This document shows, piece after piece, positions 35,293 through 47,218 of a DNA stretch of 64,000 bases (positions are counted from its first letter, which is position 1; the number at the start of each line of letters is the position of its first letter). Where the stretch lies: contig OX344764.1 of assembly GCA_947034895.1 (NCBI GenBank), forward strand, positions 45,799,348 through 45,863,347, written 5' to 3'. This stretch comes from Rhytidiadelphus loreus. Taxonomy: Eukaryota; Streptophyta; Bryopsida; Hypnales; Hylocomiaceae. The translations under genes and the position numbers were made by a program. The notes beneath the pieces are model-generated. The model was given only the letters and a program-made list of their open reading frames with translations, made no database searches and was not told the DNA's origin.

Positions 35293-38200
35293 TTCTATGC
35301 AGTCAGTTAACATCTCTAAGAATCTCTGTTAGTGAAATTAGTATATTTCCAGTTTGGTTCGTTGTGTGTTTTAGGGAATCTTATAAATTGTCATCCGGCA
35401 GAAGATGACTGAGCAGTGTCGATCATGTGAATTGGCAGCTTGTGTTGAGACTGGAGAGTTATGGGACAGTAACTCAACACTGTATCATAGGAATTTAGAT
35501 GCTCAGTTTAGGTGCTACACATTATTAGAATGTTTGACGTTAAGTACGTACGCTCCTGTCTATATTATAGTATATTGTGTGCGGTTGTGCTTTTTTTTCC
35601 TGTCTAGGGAGGAGTTACGTACTGTGTAATACTAAAGTAGATGCTTGTAATGGTGCTTTGTTAGTTACTATGAAGGAACTTTCATCTCTGTCAAAAAATT
35701 AGATGCTCATTATGGGTTTTGAAATGCGTGCTACAGATTCGTAGAACTAGGATGCACTGAGGTAATGTCAGCAGGCTAAGTAGACTCCTTGCCTAACCGT
35801 CTGTGAATATTATCTTGACAGTTTCCCAATTTTCCAACCTCCTACTCAAGGAAGGGTATTATTATTTTCCATGACCATTGAAATTGGGTGCTTCTTCTGA
35901 GGACATGAATACTCCTTTGCTTTGGAAAATATTGGTTTCTTGTAAGTACTGTTCATCGGTGTTTATTGCTGGCTTATTTATGCAATGGATTTGGAGCAAT
36001 CCATCATGCATGTAAGTTTGTGAATTTGACTGAGAAACCCGTCCGTGTGATTGATGAGTGATGACTGAAACCAATCCTCCATTCAAACTTCGCAGAAGGT
36101 AGGTCGTGGACTATTTTGAACATGCTTTGTACTTCAGAATCCACTCAATCCAACATTCTAGTTGGCTCTCATGCCTCAAAGGAAGCGCACCTGAAAGTAG
36201 GACATTGACTACAATGGTTCAGTCATCATTTGAAAAGTAAGGACCGTAATCTTCTTGAACAGTCTTGGGAGGCGGGGACCCTATTACAAAAGGGATTTGA
36301 GGAATTTTTCCGAGCCTGAGCCCTGAGGTGATTTTTGAAAAAAATATTGAATTTTTTTGCAAGATATTCTTCAAGATTGAATGGCTAAAACCACCAAGAA
36401 TCACCCAATGTAGAATGATTTTGCCACATCTGGATGAATAAATGAAGTCACATTCTTACTGTACTCTACATACGTGTGAATCAATGTAAATAGCTTCATC
36501 ACTTGAGTCAAGATTGCAAGTTACAATACTTCGGACAATTGAAAATCAAATCTTTTGATTTGAGGGCTCTAGCCGGATCCCCCACTTTCGTCATTCACAA
36601 GCTCAATTCTTGAATTCAAGGCCATCCTTGGAATCTTAAATAGATGGCATATTCCATCTTCATTGCGTGGCAGAAATGGAATGGTCTGAGATGAACAGGA
36701 GGAAAACAGACAATTGATACACAGTCCTCTTCAAGAATCAGACTGTTGGGACTTGAATTCAAAGGCCAGTGTGTAGTGATCAAAATTGAATAGTGAAATA
36801 TACTCAGATAGACGATTAATATAAATGCAAGAAAAGAGCTCAAGTTAGGTGTCGTACAAATGAATGTCAAAGTTCCTGTGCAGACGATATAAAGGCACAA
36901 TCTGTTCATGAGGAGTACTGAGGGAAAGGCTATAAAGGCACAATCTGGATAGTCAGATCAAAAGTCCACTTCTCATTTTCTTGTGAGTTGTGACGATAAG
37001 TTTAACAGAATCCTGTTCCTTTTTCAGGTCTTGCAACCTCCTGACAATGGTTGGCATTGATTCTCATCACCTTTGAAAAGTGGTAGTCGACAAGCACAAC
37101 ACTATTCAGACACTCTATAGTCAACTACAAAAACATTATTCAACAATGGAGTCAAGGGTGTCATTTTGAGTCAGGGGATGTAAAGGTTATTTAGGTGATC
37201 TATATTTCAACACAAATAAAAATATGGTTTTTTCTAAGTATGCTATAACTTGTCAATGTTGGTTTATTCTTCATTCTTTCTAGATCGTTGAATTTTCATC
37301 ACCTACCTTAGCAATGAACCATATATTCTACCTTTTTGAATTCTTTTGTGGGGAACTTCAAACCATATTGAGTAAAATTATGCACATCATGCCCTACTTG
37401 TATGCACCACGTTATTAAAGAGTTGTATTATTATTACAAATAAGAATAGTCACATAACAGGTCTATAAAATATAAGATTAATTTCTTTCTAGTTAGCTAC
37501 TAATCATAACATTAAGCTAAGTACAGCCAAAATCTTCAATGACCAAAAATCTATGAAGTCTAGATTCTTACCTAGAAAGAAGCTACTAATTCAAAAGGTG
37601 TACAACTTTTAACCCTTAAAGGATGGGCTAGTCGCCATGGACATCACCCATTGTGGTATTGTATGAATCATTTGCTTAAAAAATCCAAGAGCATTAATTG
37701 GAGGTCAAACTATTATGTAAGACCTTCCATTTTCACACAAAATTCCAAGAATGAACATCTACATTTCTATCTTACATAGAAGGATTCATCAAACAATAAA
37801 CATTTGCAATGTCAAGGGTTGAATAGCAAATCATAGTGATGATTTAGGTTACACCTATTTTTAGCACTTTATAAATTCATATCTTATTCATAAGGTGTCC
37901 AAATCATGCAAGTTGAACTGAGTTGCAATCCTCTTTCACTAACCAATATGACCCAATAAAAATAAATAATCATATAATACTGGTAGCAACTCAGCTCAAT
38001 TGCAATTAGTGGTGCACAAAAAAATAGAAAGAAATCTCGGCAACCAGGAGAAGACTCGAAAGTCACATGCGCGATACTCAAGGAGTGCCGGTTAGAACCT
38101 GTCTTCTGGATTCCATTTCGAAAGGTGTTGAGGCAGCTCCTCATAAGAAAATCCCAAAACCAGAAAATCGAGTGCAACATCTCAGAATTAGGACTAAAAT

Positions 38201-38297
38201 TAGTTAAGGCAATACAAAGTTCCTGCACGGTGTTGCAACGCAACTAATTTAAGAGGCAGAAACCATATGCCAAGGGTGAGGATCCCAGACTATTGTA
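35293..38297. other. Intergenic region between the OFA carrier and the CRM-domain gene
   Basis: The first few hundred bases are the likely 3' UTR of the carrier; the last part, before 38298, is the likely 3' UTR of the convergent CRM gene. Between them I see no gene, RNA or clear repeat. Confidence 0.4.
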
Positions 38298-41200
38298 CTA
38301 GGGAGCTAAGAGTTTAGCTAATTCATCAATTTCCAACAGCCCAGATGGGTCCTTCGGTACCCTGTCAAGCACTGAAGGATCCAACCTTGGTTTAAGGTTT
38401 TTCAATGCCTTCTTGCCTACTATTTCATTACTATTTCTTTTGTTCCGAGGTTTAGCAGGAGCTCCGTAAGCTCCACCGAAATGACTCTTCACTACCTCAA
38501 ATACTGCGTCAGGGTTAACCTCATCCTCATCCAATATCAAAACGTCGTCTGAATCTTTTGCTTCTTCCCACAATGATTCGAATTCTCTAACTGCTTCCTC
38601 CACTTTTTCGTCAATCTGACCACCGCTTGATACTGCTCCTGCTTCATCTTCATCAGTTCCAGCGGAAGGTGCCAAGCCGGTATCCTGCAGTGGCGCACTT
38701 GATTCAGGTACGGTGGCTTCGTAGTAAGCCTTAATCTCTGCATCTTCTACTTCTTCCAGAATAGATACCGGTCCACTCTCTTGCTCATATGCCGCTTCAA
38801 GCTCATGATCTACCTCAGTACTTGATTCATCTGTGTCTGTATCGTCGTCGTGCTCATCGTTGTCTTCGTCTCCCTGGATGCTGCTATCTGTAGCGAAATC
38901 TAATGTTTCAACGTCTTCGACTTCCTGGATGTCGCTAATTACAGCAGAACCTAATATTTCACCGTCTTCACTTATCAACATTTGCTCCAGCAACTCTCGT
39001 CCATCTTCAGGTAGCTCTCTTCTGAAAGGTGGGACAGTTTCGCCAGAGTTATCTTCTTGAACTCCATCTGGGGATCCCACTTCGGACTTCGATCCCTTCC
39101 ACATCAAGACACTCTCACGTTCGAAAGAAAGGAGAACACATGGCACCAGATCCTGTGAGGGTAAAAAAATCAGAGGTGATTAAGGTGCAGGAAATGAAAT
39201 AGTAACCAGCAACCAATGAGCGGAAGTCAGTTTGAGAAGGTAGTAGACACCATTTGCTCTTGGATATACACGAACAATGCTCAAACTAAAGGAATAGTTT
39301 GGAACATAAATTGGAACTGCATATACATGCAGCTAGAGAAAGGCCAAACTGCCAAAGTATGTCGTACAGAGGCGATGCGAACAGAGACTCAAAGCATATT
39401 AGTAAATAAGCAATGCAATGTAAATCGCAGTATTACCCTAAGTTTCGCACCGATCTTCTTAAAGTCAGTAGCATTCATGTCGCGGCAGTCCACTTTAACC
39501 AGATCATCAGCTCTGAAGGCAATTTGCACATCCCGAACAAGATTCAAGTATACTCCGTTTTTCCCTGCCAATCAAAGACACGGGGTTATTAGGGTCTTCA
39601 GGCACAGAGCACGTAGAGACGATTCTTATCATTACATGCAACTAAACGCGCATTTAGGGTTTAGGGTTTAAGGATCAGCGAGAGAAAGGTCTCCAGCAAT
39701 TTATTTTGAGATTCGCATCTCTAATCAATTGTTTAAAGTTGCAAAATTTCCACTTCCAGAATCATACCTAAGTGACAAATAGGTGGGAGTTTCCGTCCCA
39801 GTTTCCTCAATTCGTTGGCCTCTTCGACTGTCAAACCTGCAGGTGCTTTTTCAATAAGCTTAGGATATATAGGTGAGGGTGGTTTCCACAGCATTAGTGG
39901 AATTATAGGTCGAGTCTTGTAATTGTAATTGCGTCCACGAAAGAGATAAACTACACCCCCAGAACGTTGAATGATCTTGCCTCCAGATTTCTCCTACACA
40001 TAGAAACCATCACTTTATCAACCACTTCCTCATCAACATCACTGGGTTAAATAACTAATAGAGAACTTAGGCAGCCCACTAAACATGCAAACTTGGTCCT
40101 GATGGAAAAGGAAAATTCCAGACCTCAAGCACTCTGCAAACATTGTCCATGTCCACGGTTGGGACACCCTTGCACTTTATTTTACAAACTCGACGACGCT
40201 TCCAGTGTTCATGCACAAGATTCAGCATGTTGTGTGTCAAACCATCCCTCCCTGCACATGATGAACATCACAAAAATTAACCTTTGCCGTGCCATAAGGC
40301 AGAGGATACTAAAACCGTTAAGGAACCCAACACCGTCTCCTATACTCCCATCTCTTATACTGAACCCAAATTCCCAACAGCAACTCACACATTCATACAT
40401 TCAGTTAACCTTCAAGCTTACAAGTGATGTAACCAAGACTTTGCTAAATGTTTATGGCAACTCATCATGGAATGAAAATGAGACTGTCTACTATCCCTTC
40501 AATAGTAATCTACAAACTCCCACTTTGAATGATTGCAAAACAAATTCAAACCTAGCAAACAACAAAACTGATCTCAACAGATTTGGCTCTCTTACAGATC
40601 TCTCCACAGCTTTATACCGACCTCCTAAAAGTCACACTCCTACACATGAAAAATTGACGCAAATAATCTCCTCGACCTTCAAACATCCAGGATCACAATG
40701 CAAGAGAAAAATTTAACTGACTGCAAAGGAAAGACTTTTGACCTAAATTGAGCTGCCGGTCCTCTTTCTGAGCACGCATGACAAGCTCCTTCACCTCGGC
40801 ATCGATCAGAGGCGCCCCCATGATCTCTTCCCTGGATCGGCCCAGCTTCGGCTCTTGCCCTTCTGGAAACGGCCCAGGTTGTTGCACAGGCTTCACGCCC
40901 TTCTTCCCAGCTGGAGGTGGATTGAAGGAATCGAACTCCCGTGGCTTCTTCTTGCTCTTCGCAAGAGGGGGTCGTCCTGTCCACGGACGGTTCACTCCTT
41001 CGGGACCAAATGGTGAGTACACTGGCTCCCGAAACCCTAATGGTGGCACGTTCGGGGTTTCAGAGTAACTGTAGATGTAAGGCTGCTCGGGTTTGATAAC
41101 AGACGGTATGAAATCAGAGGAAGCATCATCAGCTGAAGCTGGTTTCGAGGGAGAGAAAGGTCGTTTATCTGAATAAATCTGATATTGATTTCCAGCTGCG

Positions 41201-41880
41201 GTCTTTGTTTTACGTCGCGAGGGCTTAGAAGGATTGCCAGAAGATGGAGGAAGTGGAGAATAGCGTACCGACCGTTGAGGTTTCACATCGTAATCTGTTC
41301 GCTGATTGTACAAGCTCGATTTCTGGAAAGATTTGCTTGGCTCCGGAGATCCCATCCAACCACCGATTTCGTCATCAAAATCCTCATCCCCTGACCTAAT
41401 TCCGCTGCTCCGAGATGGCGAATCATTATCAGAGTCTGACGAGGCAGCATTTCTTGTGCTAACCTTAATTCCAGCGTTTCTATCGCGGTAATCTATGCTA
41501 TTATCAGTACCTCTGTTCTTAAGCACATTCTCCCAATCTTCCCCATCGTCGTCGTCGTCGTCCTGTGGAAATTTGCTGGCGGTACTGCTTTGGCTTCGCC
41601 TGCGGGTCTGTAGGAAGCCACTTGACAAGTCGTATGCCGTAGTCCGCTTCCTCTGAGGCGACTCTGAAACTCCCTTGTCGTCTCCTGCTGCTTCACCCGA
41701 GGAGATGGTAGCTACAGAGCGTTGCCAGAGTCGAAGGCGAGGAACGTTAGAACACGAATGTAGCTCCGAGATTGGGAGGCGAATGAGGGAGGAGTACGAG
41801 GAGGAGAATTGACGCAAAGACAGGAATCGAAGCCTGTACGACAAGTGAAAAGTGGGAGCGATGCCCAGCTTCATGGCCAT
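38298..41880 (-). CDS. CRS2-associated factor-like group II intron splicing protein, two CRM domains (824 aa)
   Basis: Minus-strand exons 41880-40743, 40251-40124, 39993-39768, 39564-39437 and 39152-38298 join in phase to 824 codons plus stop. Residues 1-45 ([20 protein letters not shown]..., few acidic residues, Ser-rich) look like an organelle targeting peptide. A low-complexity, Pro/Ser-rich region follows, then [10 protein letters not shown] and RQLNLG leading into CRM domain 1 ([38 protein letters not shown]). CRM domain 2 spans exons 4-5 ([40 protein letters not shown]). In angiosperms CAF1/CAF2 bind the peptidyl-tRNA-hydrolase-like CRS2 in chloroplasts and promote splicing of subgroup IIB introns. 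The last 250 residues are strongly acidic ([15 protein letters not shown]) and end in a short hydrophobic patch. Plastid versus mitochondrial targeting cannot be decided. Confidence 0.92.
39652..39672. repeat. Telomere-like TTTAGGG repeats in intron 3 of the CRM gene
   Basis: Two to three TTTAGGG units (ATTTAGGGTTTAGGGTTTA). Such telo-box sequences are frequent near plant genes for the translation and organelle machinery. Confidence 0.7.
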
Positions 41881-41985
41881 CCGACGAGTGAAAAGGTGGG
41901 TGAGAATAGTTGGGTGCCAATGGCAGGCCTACACTTTGAGAGGTTGCCCGTAATGTTCAGCAAACCGAGGCTTGAGCTCTTCTAG

Positions 41986-42600
41986 CTAGGCCCTAGTGTG
42001 CGAATGGACCTGCGCTCCATTCTTGAAGAACCTTAAGTTGGGCACTGCTTGCACTCTCCATTTCCGCATCAAAGTCTGCACCCCAGACACAAATCACACG
42101 AAAATATTAATCATCGAACAATACGAGGGCCAATAGCAGGGCAATCACCTGTCCGACAATACACGCTTCCATTCTCCAATCCGCAGTTTGACCGTCACAG
42201 AGGGAAAATGGAAACCACGAAACAGCGTCTCACGTGGCCTCTTTCAAAATTTCTCATCTCAAGAAACAAAATGAAACCCTATCTTGAAATTACCACTAAT
42301 AAGTTGATCAAACTCGCCGATACAATCCCAAACTGTGCTTGATCTCGGACCTGCAGAATTCCAAAATTCTTGACGAGGTGCTTCCTGCTCGGGGTTTGAT
42401 CCAAACGAGCTGACGGTCGCCGACGCCCCCGACGTCACCCCACAACTCTCAGCATATGCGACGAGCTTTAAAATTGGACTATGCTGCAGAGAAAGGATCC
42501 TGTGTGAGGACTGATGCTCTGAAATTCTCCTACCCCCTTGCAAAGTTTTTCCTTGGCAGTGAAGATTCAATGAGTGGTTCACCCGCACTGCACTTCGCAC
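41986..42600 (-). pseudogene. Thioredoxin-like gene remnant lacking the CxxC motif
   Basis: On the minus strand, 42075-41986 follows a GGTGCAG acceptor and reads KWRVQAVPNLRFFKNGAQVH before TAG. This matches the cis-Pro strand-and-loop block of thioredoxins (V-x-A-x-P-x-x-x-F-F-K-x-G). Further upstream an open block (down to about 42315) ends CIGEFDQLIS, like the start of a thioredoxin fold, before a GGTAATTT donor. Between them a short piece reads TADWRMEACIVGQ, where a functional family member would have TADWCxxCK. No ATG opens the upstream frame (it begins GTG after a TGA). It sits about 100 bp upstream of the CRM gene. More likely a relic than a working gene, but a redox-inactive protein is not excluded. 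Confidence 0.45.
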
Positions 42601-42610
42601 GGTGTTTCAG

Positions 42611-44452
42611 GGTGCTGGTAATCTTGTTCAGGAGTTTGGAAGTCACGGTCTGAGGAATCCTGCGCCACTCTAAACTGAATGGTGTCTGGCTCGCTACACC
42701 AACATGGAGCTCCCTGTCTACAATAGTTTTTGAGATTCCACTAACTCCTCAATATTCTTCCCTCCAATGCTCCTTCCCGGAGATGTATAAGCCGAAACCC
42801 TGGTCAAGAGCACCTTTGGCCAAATTCACGCAAGCTGAGAATCGAGAGCTGATCGCCGGAGCAATACCAAAAAACAGAAACCCTAACCGCAACGCCGAAT
42901 GGCTCATTCTGGGGCCGACGTCGTCGACCACAGTTTCATATTTCAATCTGGATAAACCTTCAACTCTAGATAAACCCTCTTAAACCCTCTCTGATATAAA
43001 TATTATCAACGGAATATTCCATAATTCAAGTCAGGGAAAATCTTCCCTAATAGAAATATCATCAACTGAATTGCATAATGTACAATACAATTGTTGTCAT
43101 TGTTTGTCATGTATAATTATCATTGGATTTTTTTTTACAATCTCAATCAAGCATACCAAATTTCAATTTTTAAAACCAAAGCTTTAATTTTTGTTTTAAC
43201 CATTTTACTTAAGTTTTGACTTCTCCAAAGTGTGAATTATGAATTCTTTTGGAGATTAGTTTTAAACAAAAAGATGTGCATATGGATGTTTCTTGGATAT
43301 CTATGCAATTGAATTTTGAAGAATTCACCACCAAAGATTTGCAATTGATTATCATGTAAAAGCATGAAATTGAACTAAAAAAATTCACCCAAAATAAAGT
43401 CCTTGTTTTTTAAAATGACATTTGGTTTGCTTGATTGGGATTGCATAAGAGTGAGAATAATTATGCATGACTAAAGATGCCAATTGTATTTTTCATTATA
43501 TTAATTTCTTTGGATGGTACAATAGGCAACTTCTAGCCATCTTCATTAGACCCCTTTCTGTAGCAAGTCTTTATGGTATAACCTCATCTTAAGTGCTAAG
43601 AAATTGTAGTTATCAAGGCTAGCTAAAATCAATTTGCATGTCATATACCCTAACCACAATGAGAGATATATCATTGTAAATCATGTAGCATAGGTCCTTC
43701 AAATACTATAAAATTCAATAATGAAGGAGCTATGCTTGTGTGAGCCATGAAATTTATGCCACTTCATCCTTTAGGTGAACATTCTTTTTTAGATACTTGA
43801 TCTTTCTTTATCTAAAAATTTATTTTTCTGCAATTGATCAATAATGTTACCATAGTCACCTTTACATGAATTATTTATTGAAACATTACACAATACACTA
43901 AAAATACCAAAGAATGCAATTAACTACTGTAGATACTAAATAATAACAATACTGGTAATATCATTATTAAACACTCTACTTACATTTTTTTATACAAATA
44001 AAAACTAGAAAAATAACCAACTACTATCAATCATGCTTGACCCACCCTGTCACTTTCACCATATATACACTACACAACCATCCAAAATAAAATGAATTAC
44101 CTACAATCAAATGGGATGATTCATAACATCACCTATAAATCAAATGGGATGAATCAAATGGGATGATTCTTAAATGGACTACTTAAGCAATTGAATGCAT
44201 TGAGAAAAAAATAATTTTCTATTGCAAGAGCCAATCATTGTTTTTGATTTCCGCACATCTCATTACAAGTTGCAAATGGACAAATTTAGGGAGACCTATG
44301 GTCACTTTTAGGTGCCTATGCCCTTGAATCTTTGAAAATTTATAAGTAATTCAAAAATACTTTGAAAAATATAAAACCACTTATATTAGATTCTACGTCT
44401 ATTTTTCTTTCTCTGAAAAATCATCTAAAAATAATTCTGTCCACCGAAGCCT
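42611..44452. other. Intergenic, AT-rich
   Basis: No gene recognised. Short open frames at 42749-42983 on both strands have no family features. Confidence 0.4.
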
Positions 44453-44659
44453 ATGAAAATGGCGGACAAGCCTATGAAAATGGTCGCTTTTAGAGCATAC
44501 TTAATTCTCAAACTTCATGTAAGGCCCAAGATGCACAGACTCCCAACCCTCTCATCATACTCCGGTTTGGGGTTTAGGGTTACGGTAAGGTCGAAGGTTT
44601 TGGGGTTTAGGATTCGGGAGACACTGCGCACAGTGATTTCGTGTATTACTCTTTTCTGA
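44453..44659 (+). other. Possible upstream ORF in the 5' leader of the JMJ22-like gene (68 codons)
   Basis: An ATG-initiated frame with several early Met codons (a duplicated AAGCCTATGAAAATGG unit) ends 29 bases before the main start at 44689. If transcription begins upstream of 44453 it would limit translation of the main frame. Confidence 0.3.
44571..44611 (+). promoter_or_regulatory. Telo-box motifs upstream of the JMJ22-like gene
   Basis: GGTTTAGGGTT at 44571-44581 and a degenerate GGGGTTTAGGA at 44602-44612. AAACCCTAA telo-boxes in plant 5' regions bind TRB-type factors. Function here inferred. Confidence 0.45.
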
Positions 44660-44688
44660 CGTTACATTTTGGGCTCAAAGGCAGGGAG

Positions 44689-47218
44689 ATGAATGGTGCA
44701 GAGGTTGTAGGTGGACATTTACGAGAACGGGGTGGTCTCGAACGCAAGCGGAGGAGAAAAGCAAAATCTAAGAAAAGATCATTACGAAATGCTGAAGAAG
44801 AGTTGGAATTACCTAATTGCGGCGGTGTTGAAGAAGAAGAAGAAGGTGAGGAAAAGCAGTATGGTCTTCAAAGGGGATCGCACAGCTACGGCATTCAACC
44901 GTTGGGAAACCTTCTACTTAGCGCTTCGGATTGCAACCTGAGAGATGTGGGTCTTGGAACATTGCAAGTGCTGAGTGACGAAACAATCTATGAAATTTTG
45001 AGCAACTTGGATGGGCGTGGTTTAGCACGCCTGGCTCTTGTAAGCAAAGCTTTCTATGTGTTCGCGCACCAGGACTCGTTGTGGCGGAACTTAGTACTGG
45101 ATAGTTATAAGGGAAAATTAGGGTTTAAAGGCTGTTGGAAGACAACGTATGTGGCGTCTCTTGTGCCAAAATATGGAGGTTCTCCTCACTTCCCTTTGAA
45201 GGTACGCAGCGACCCTTTTACTGGCATTATCTTTGAACTCTTTATCCCAAGGATTCATGATTTCAGAATGAACAATTTGATTGATCATATTCTGAAAATT
45301 ATAATTGAGATGGGGCCAATTTTTATATCTCCTGGATCAGTAGAGGAAATTGCATGTGCTGATCAATATATTAACTAAAATTGAACTCAAGAAAGGTCCT
45401 ATATGACGTACTCAAATCGGTTAAAACGGAAGGCCCAATTTGGGCCTCTTCGACCTTTAGGGTTTTATTCTTCATTACTCAGTGTGTTTTCGTAGTTCTC
45501 TCTCTCTCTCTTTTTATCATTTGCAAGCAGTGTCCTATTGGAAATGTTGGAAGTCTTCTCTTTAAATAGCATCTTTGTTTTGTCGACCAGGTGAAGAATT
45601 TCTATTCGGACTACCTTTTCCAAAGCTGGTTGTGTGCAAGCCTCGAGATAAAACCCGAGTGGTTAAGCACTGACAACATTGAGAGACGCGAGAATCTTTC
45701 CGTGGAAGACTTTATCCGAGATTTCGAGGAGCCGAACAAGCCTGTTCTCCTCCGTGGTGCATTAGATTCCTGGCCAGCTTTAAAAAAGTGGGACCGTGAG
45801 TACCTTCTGCAGCACGCTGGCGATGTTGAATTTGCTGCAGGTCCTATCCACCTCAAACTCAAAGATTACTACACTTACGCAGACGCTGTTGAAGAGGAGC
45901 GTCCTCTTTACATTTTTGACTCCAAATTTGCAGAGAAGGCTCCACAGCTAGCTGCAGACTATGAAGTGCCCATTTACTTTCGAGAGGATCTTTTCTCCAT
46001 TCTTGGTGAGGCGAGGCCAGATTATCGGTGGCTGATTGCTGGTCCGGCCAGGTCTGGTTCCTCCTTCCACATTGACCCCAACAGTACTTCGGCCTGGAAT
46101 GCTGTTGTGAGAGGGGCCAAGAAGTGGGTGATGTATCCACCAGAAATGGTGCCCCCAGGGGTGTATCCAAGTCCCGATGGGGCGGACGTGGCGACTTCCG
46201 TTTCCATCACAGAGTGGTTCATGAATTTTTATGCGGAGACCAAGCAGCGGGGGCAGAGACCTGTGGAGTGTATTTGCCGAGCTGGGGAGGTCGTGTTTGT
46301 GCCAAGGGGGTGGTGGCACGTTGTGATTAATTTGGAGGAATCCATTGCTATCACCCAGAATTTTGTTAGCAGGTATGAAGTGTTGACTTAACTTGCAACA
46401 TTTGCATGTAAGATAGAGGATACTGTTTGCGTCACTTCTTGCATTTTAACCAACATGTCGGAGTGTATTTTGTGAGATGTGTATAAAGCTGTGGAGAGAT
46501 CACTTTAGGTACACGTGCCAAAATCTGTACAAGATCAAATTTTATTACTATGTACGAATTTTTATCAGGATTTCGAAGTGGGAGGTTGTAGGCCACTATA
46601 AGAGACGTTACCTTAATTGAAGGCCAGCTCAGTGTATGAATATATGAGTTGCTGTGGGAACAGGAATCAGTATAGGAAACGGTTTTAGACCCAACGGTTT
46701 TAGACCCAAGGAGGTGTACATTAGACCTCTAAAACGAGTTCTCTATGTTCTTCGTTGTTGCCCTCTCGTCTTAGTTCCAGCTTCATATGCCCTTATCTAT
46801 ATGTCATGTGATGACATTCTCATTCGATCTTTCAAATATGAACTTTACGATATCTTGACAGCCTTTGTTGCGCCTTTCTTCTTCCAGACTATTAATCTGC
46901 TGAATTGCCATCGGGATGTCTGCCCTGCCCCCTGTTTCGGTTACTAACCTGATCATGTGGTCGTGTCACAGAAGCAACATTTTAAATGTACTGGAGTTCT
47001 TGAGCAGGCCAAATTCTCAGCATTTGGTATCAGGAACGAAAGACCGAGTCAACCTTTACGAGAAGTTCCGATCTACATATGAGTCCCTCCACCCTGGGGC
47101 AATCGAGACTATAAAGCGAAAAACTGAACAACGGGAGGCCGACCTCCGGAAGGCGAAGACTTCAATATGGGACAATGCTACTGATGTCATGACTGGAGGG
47201 TTTAAATTTAGCTTCTAA
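44689..47218 (+). CDS. JMJ22: F-box and JmjC domain protein, JMJ22-like (513 aa)
   Basis: Exons 44689-45201, 45591-46372 and 46972-47218 join in phase to 513 codons plus TAA. The start is the ATG at 44689; further upstream the frame opens only at a GTG. Residues 1-50 are basic (RKRRRKAKSKKR, nuclear-localisation-like). An F-box follows at about 93-140 (LSDETIYEILSNLDGRGLAR). Exon 2 holds the cupin/JmjC domain with SSFHIDPNSTSAWNA: Fe(II) ligands H331, D333 and H414 (GWWHVVINLEES) are all present. The protein ends with a conserved tail, FKFSF. Arabidopsis JMJ22 (At5g06550) has the same order and length and acts with JMJ20 as a histone arginine demethylase promoting light-dependent germination; in a non-seed plant the role must differ. 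The related JMJ21 type has an extra kinase-like domain that is absent here. Confidence 0.93.

Noticed and set aside
40093..40716. 207-codon plus-strand open frame
   Set aside because: It covers exon 2 and an intron of the CRM gene on the opposite strand and has no recognisable domain; the minus-strand exon has clear CRM similarity.
46654..46947. 97-codon open frame between exons 2 and 3 of the JMJ22-like gene
   Set aside because: Lies wholly in the intron and shows no family features, only a local duplication of GGTTTTAGACCCAA.
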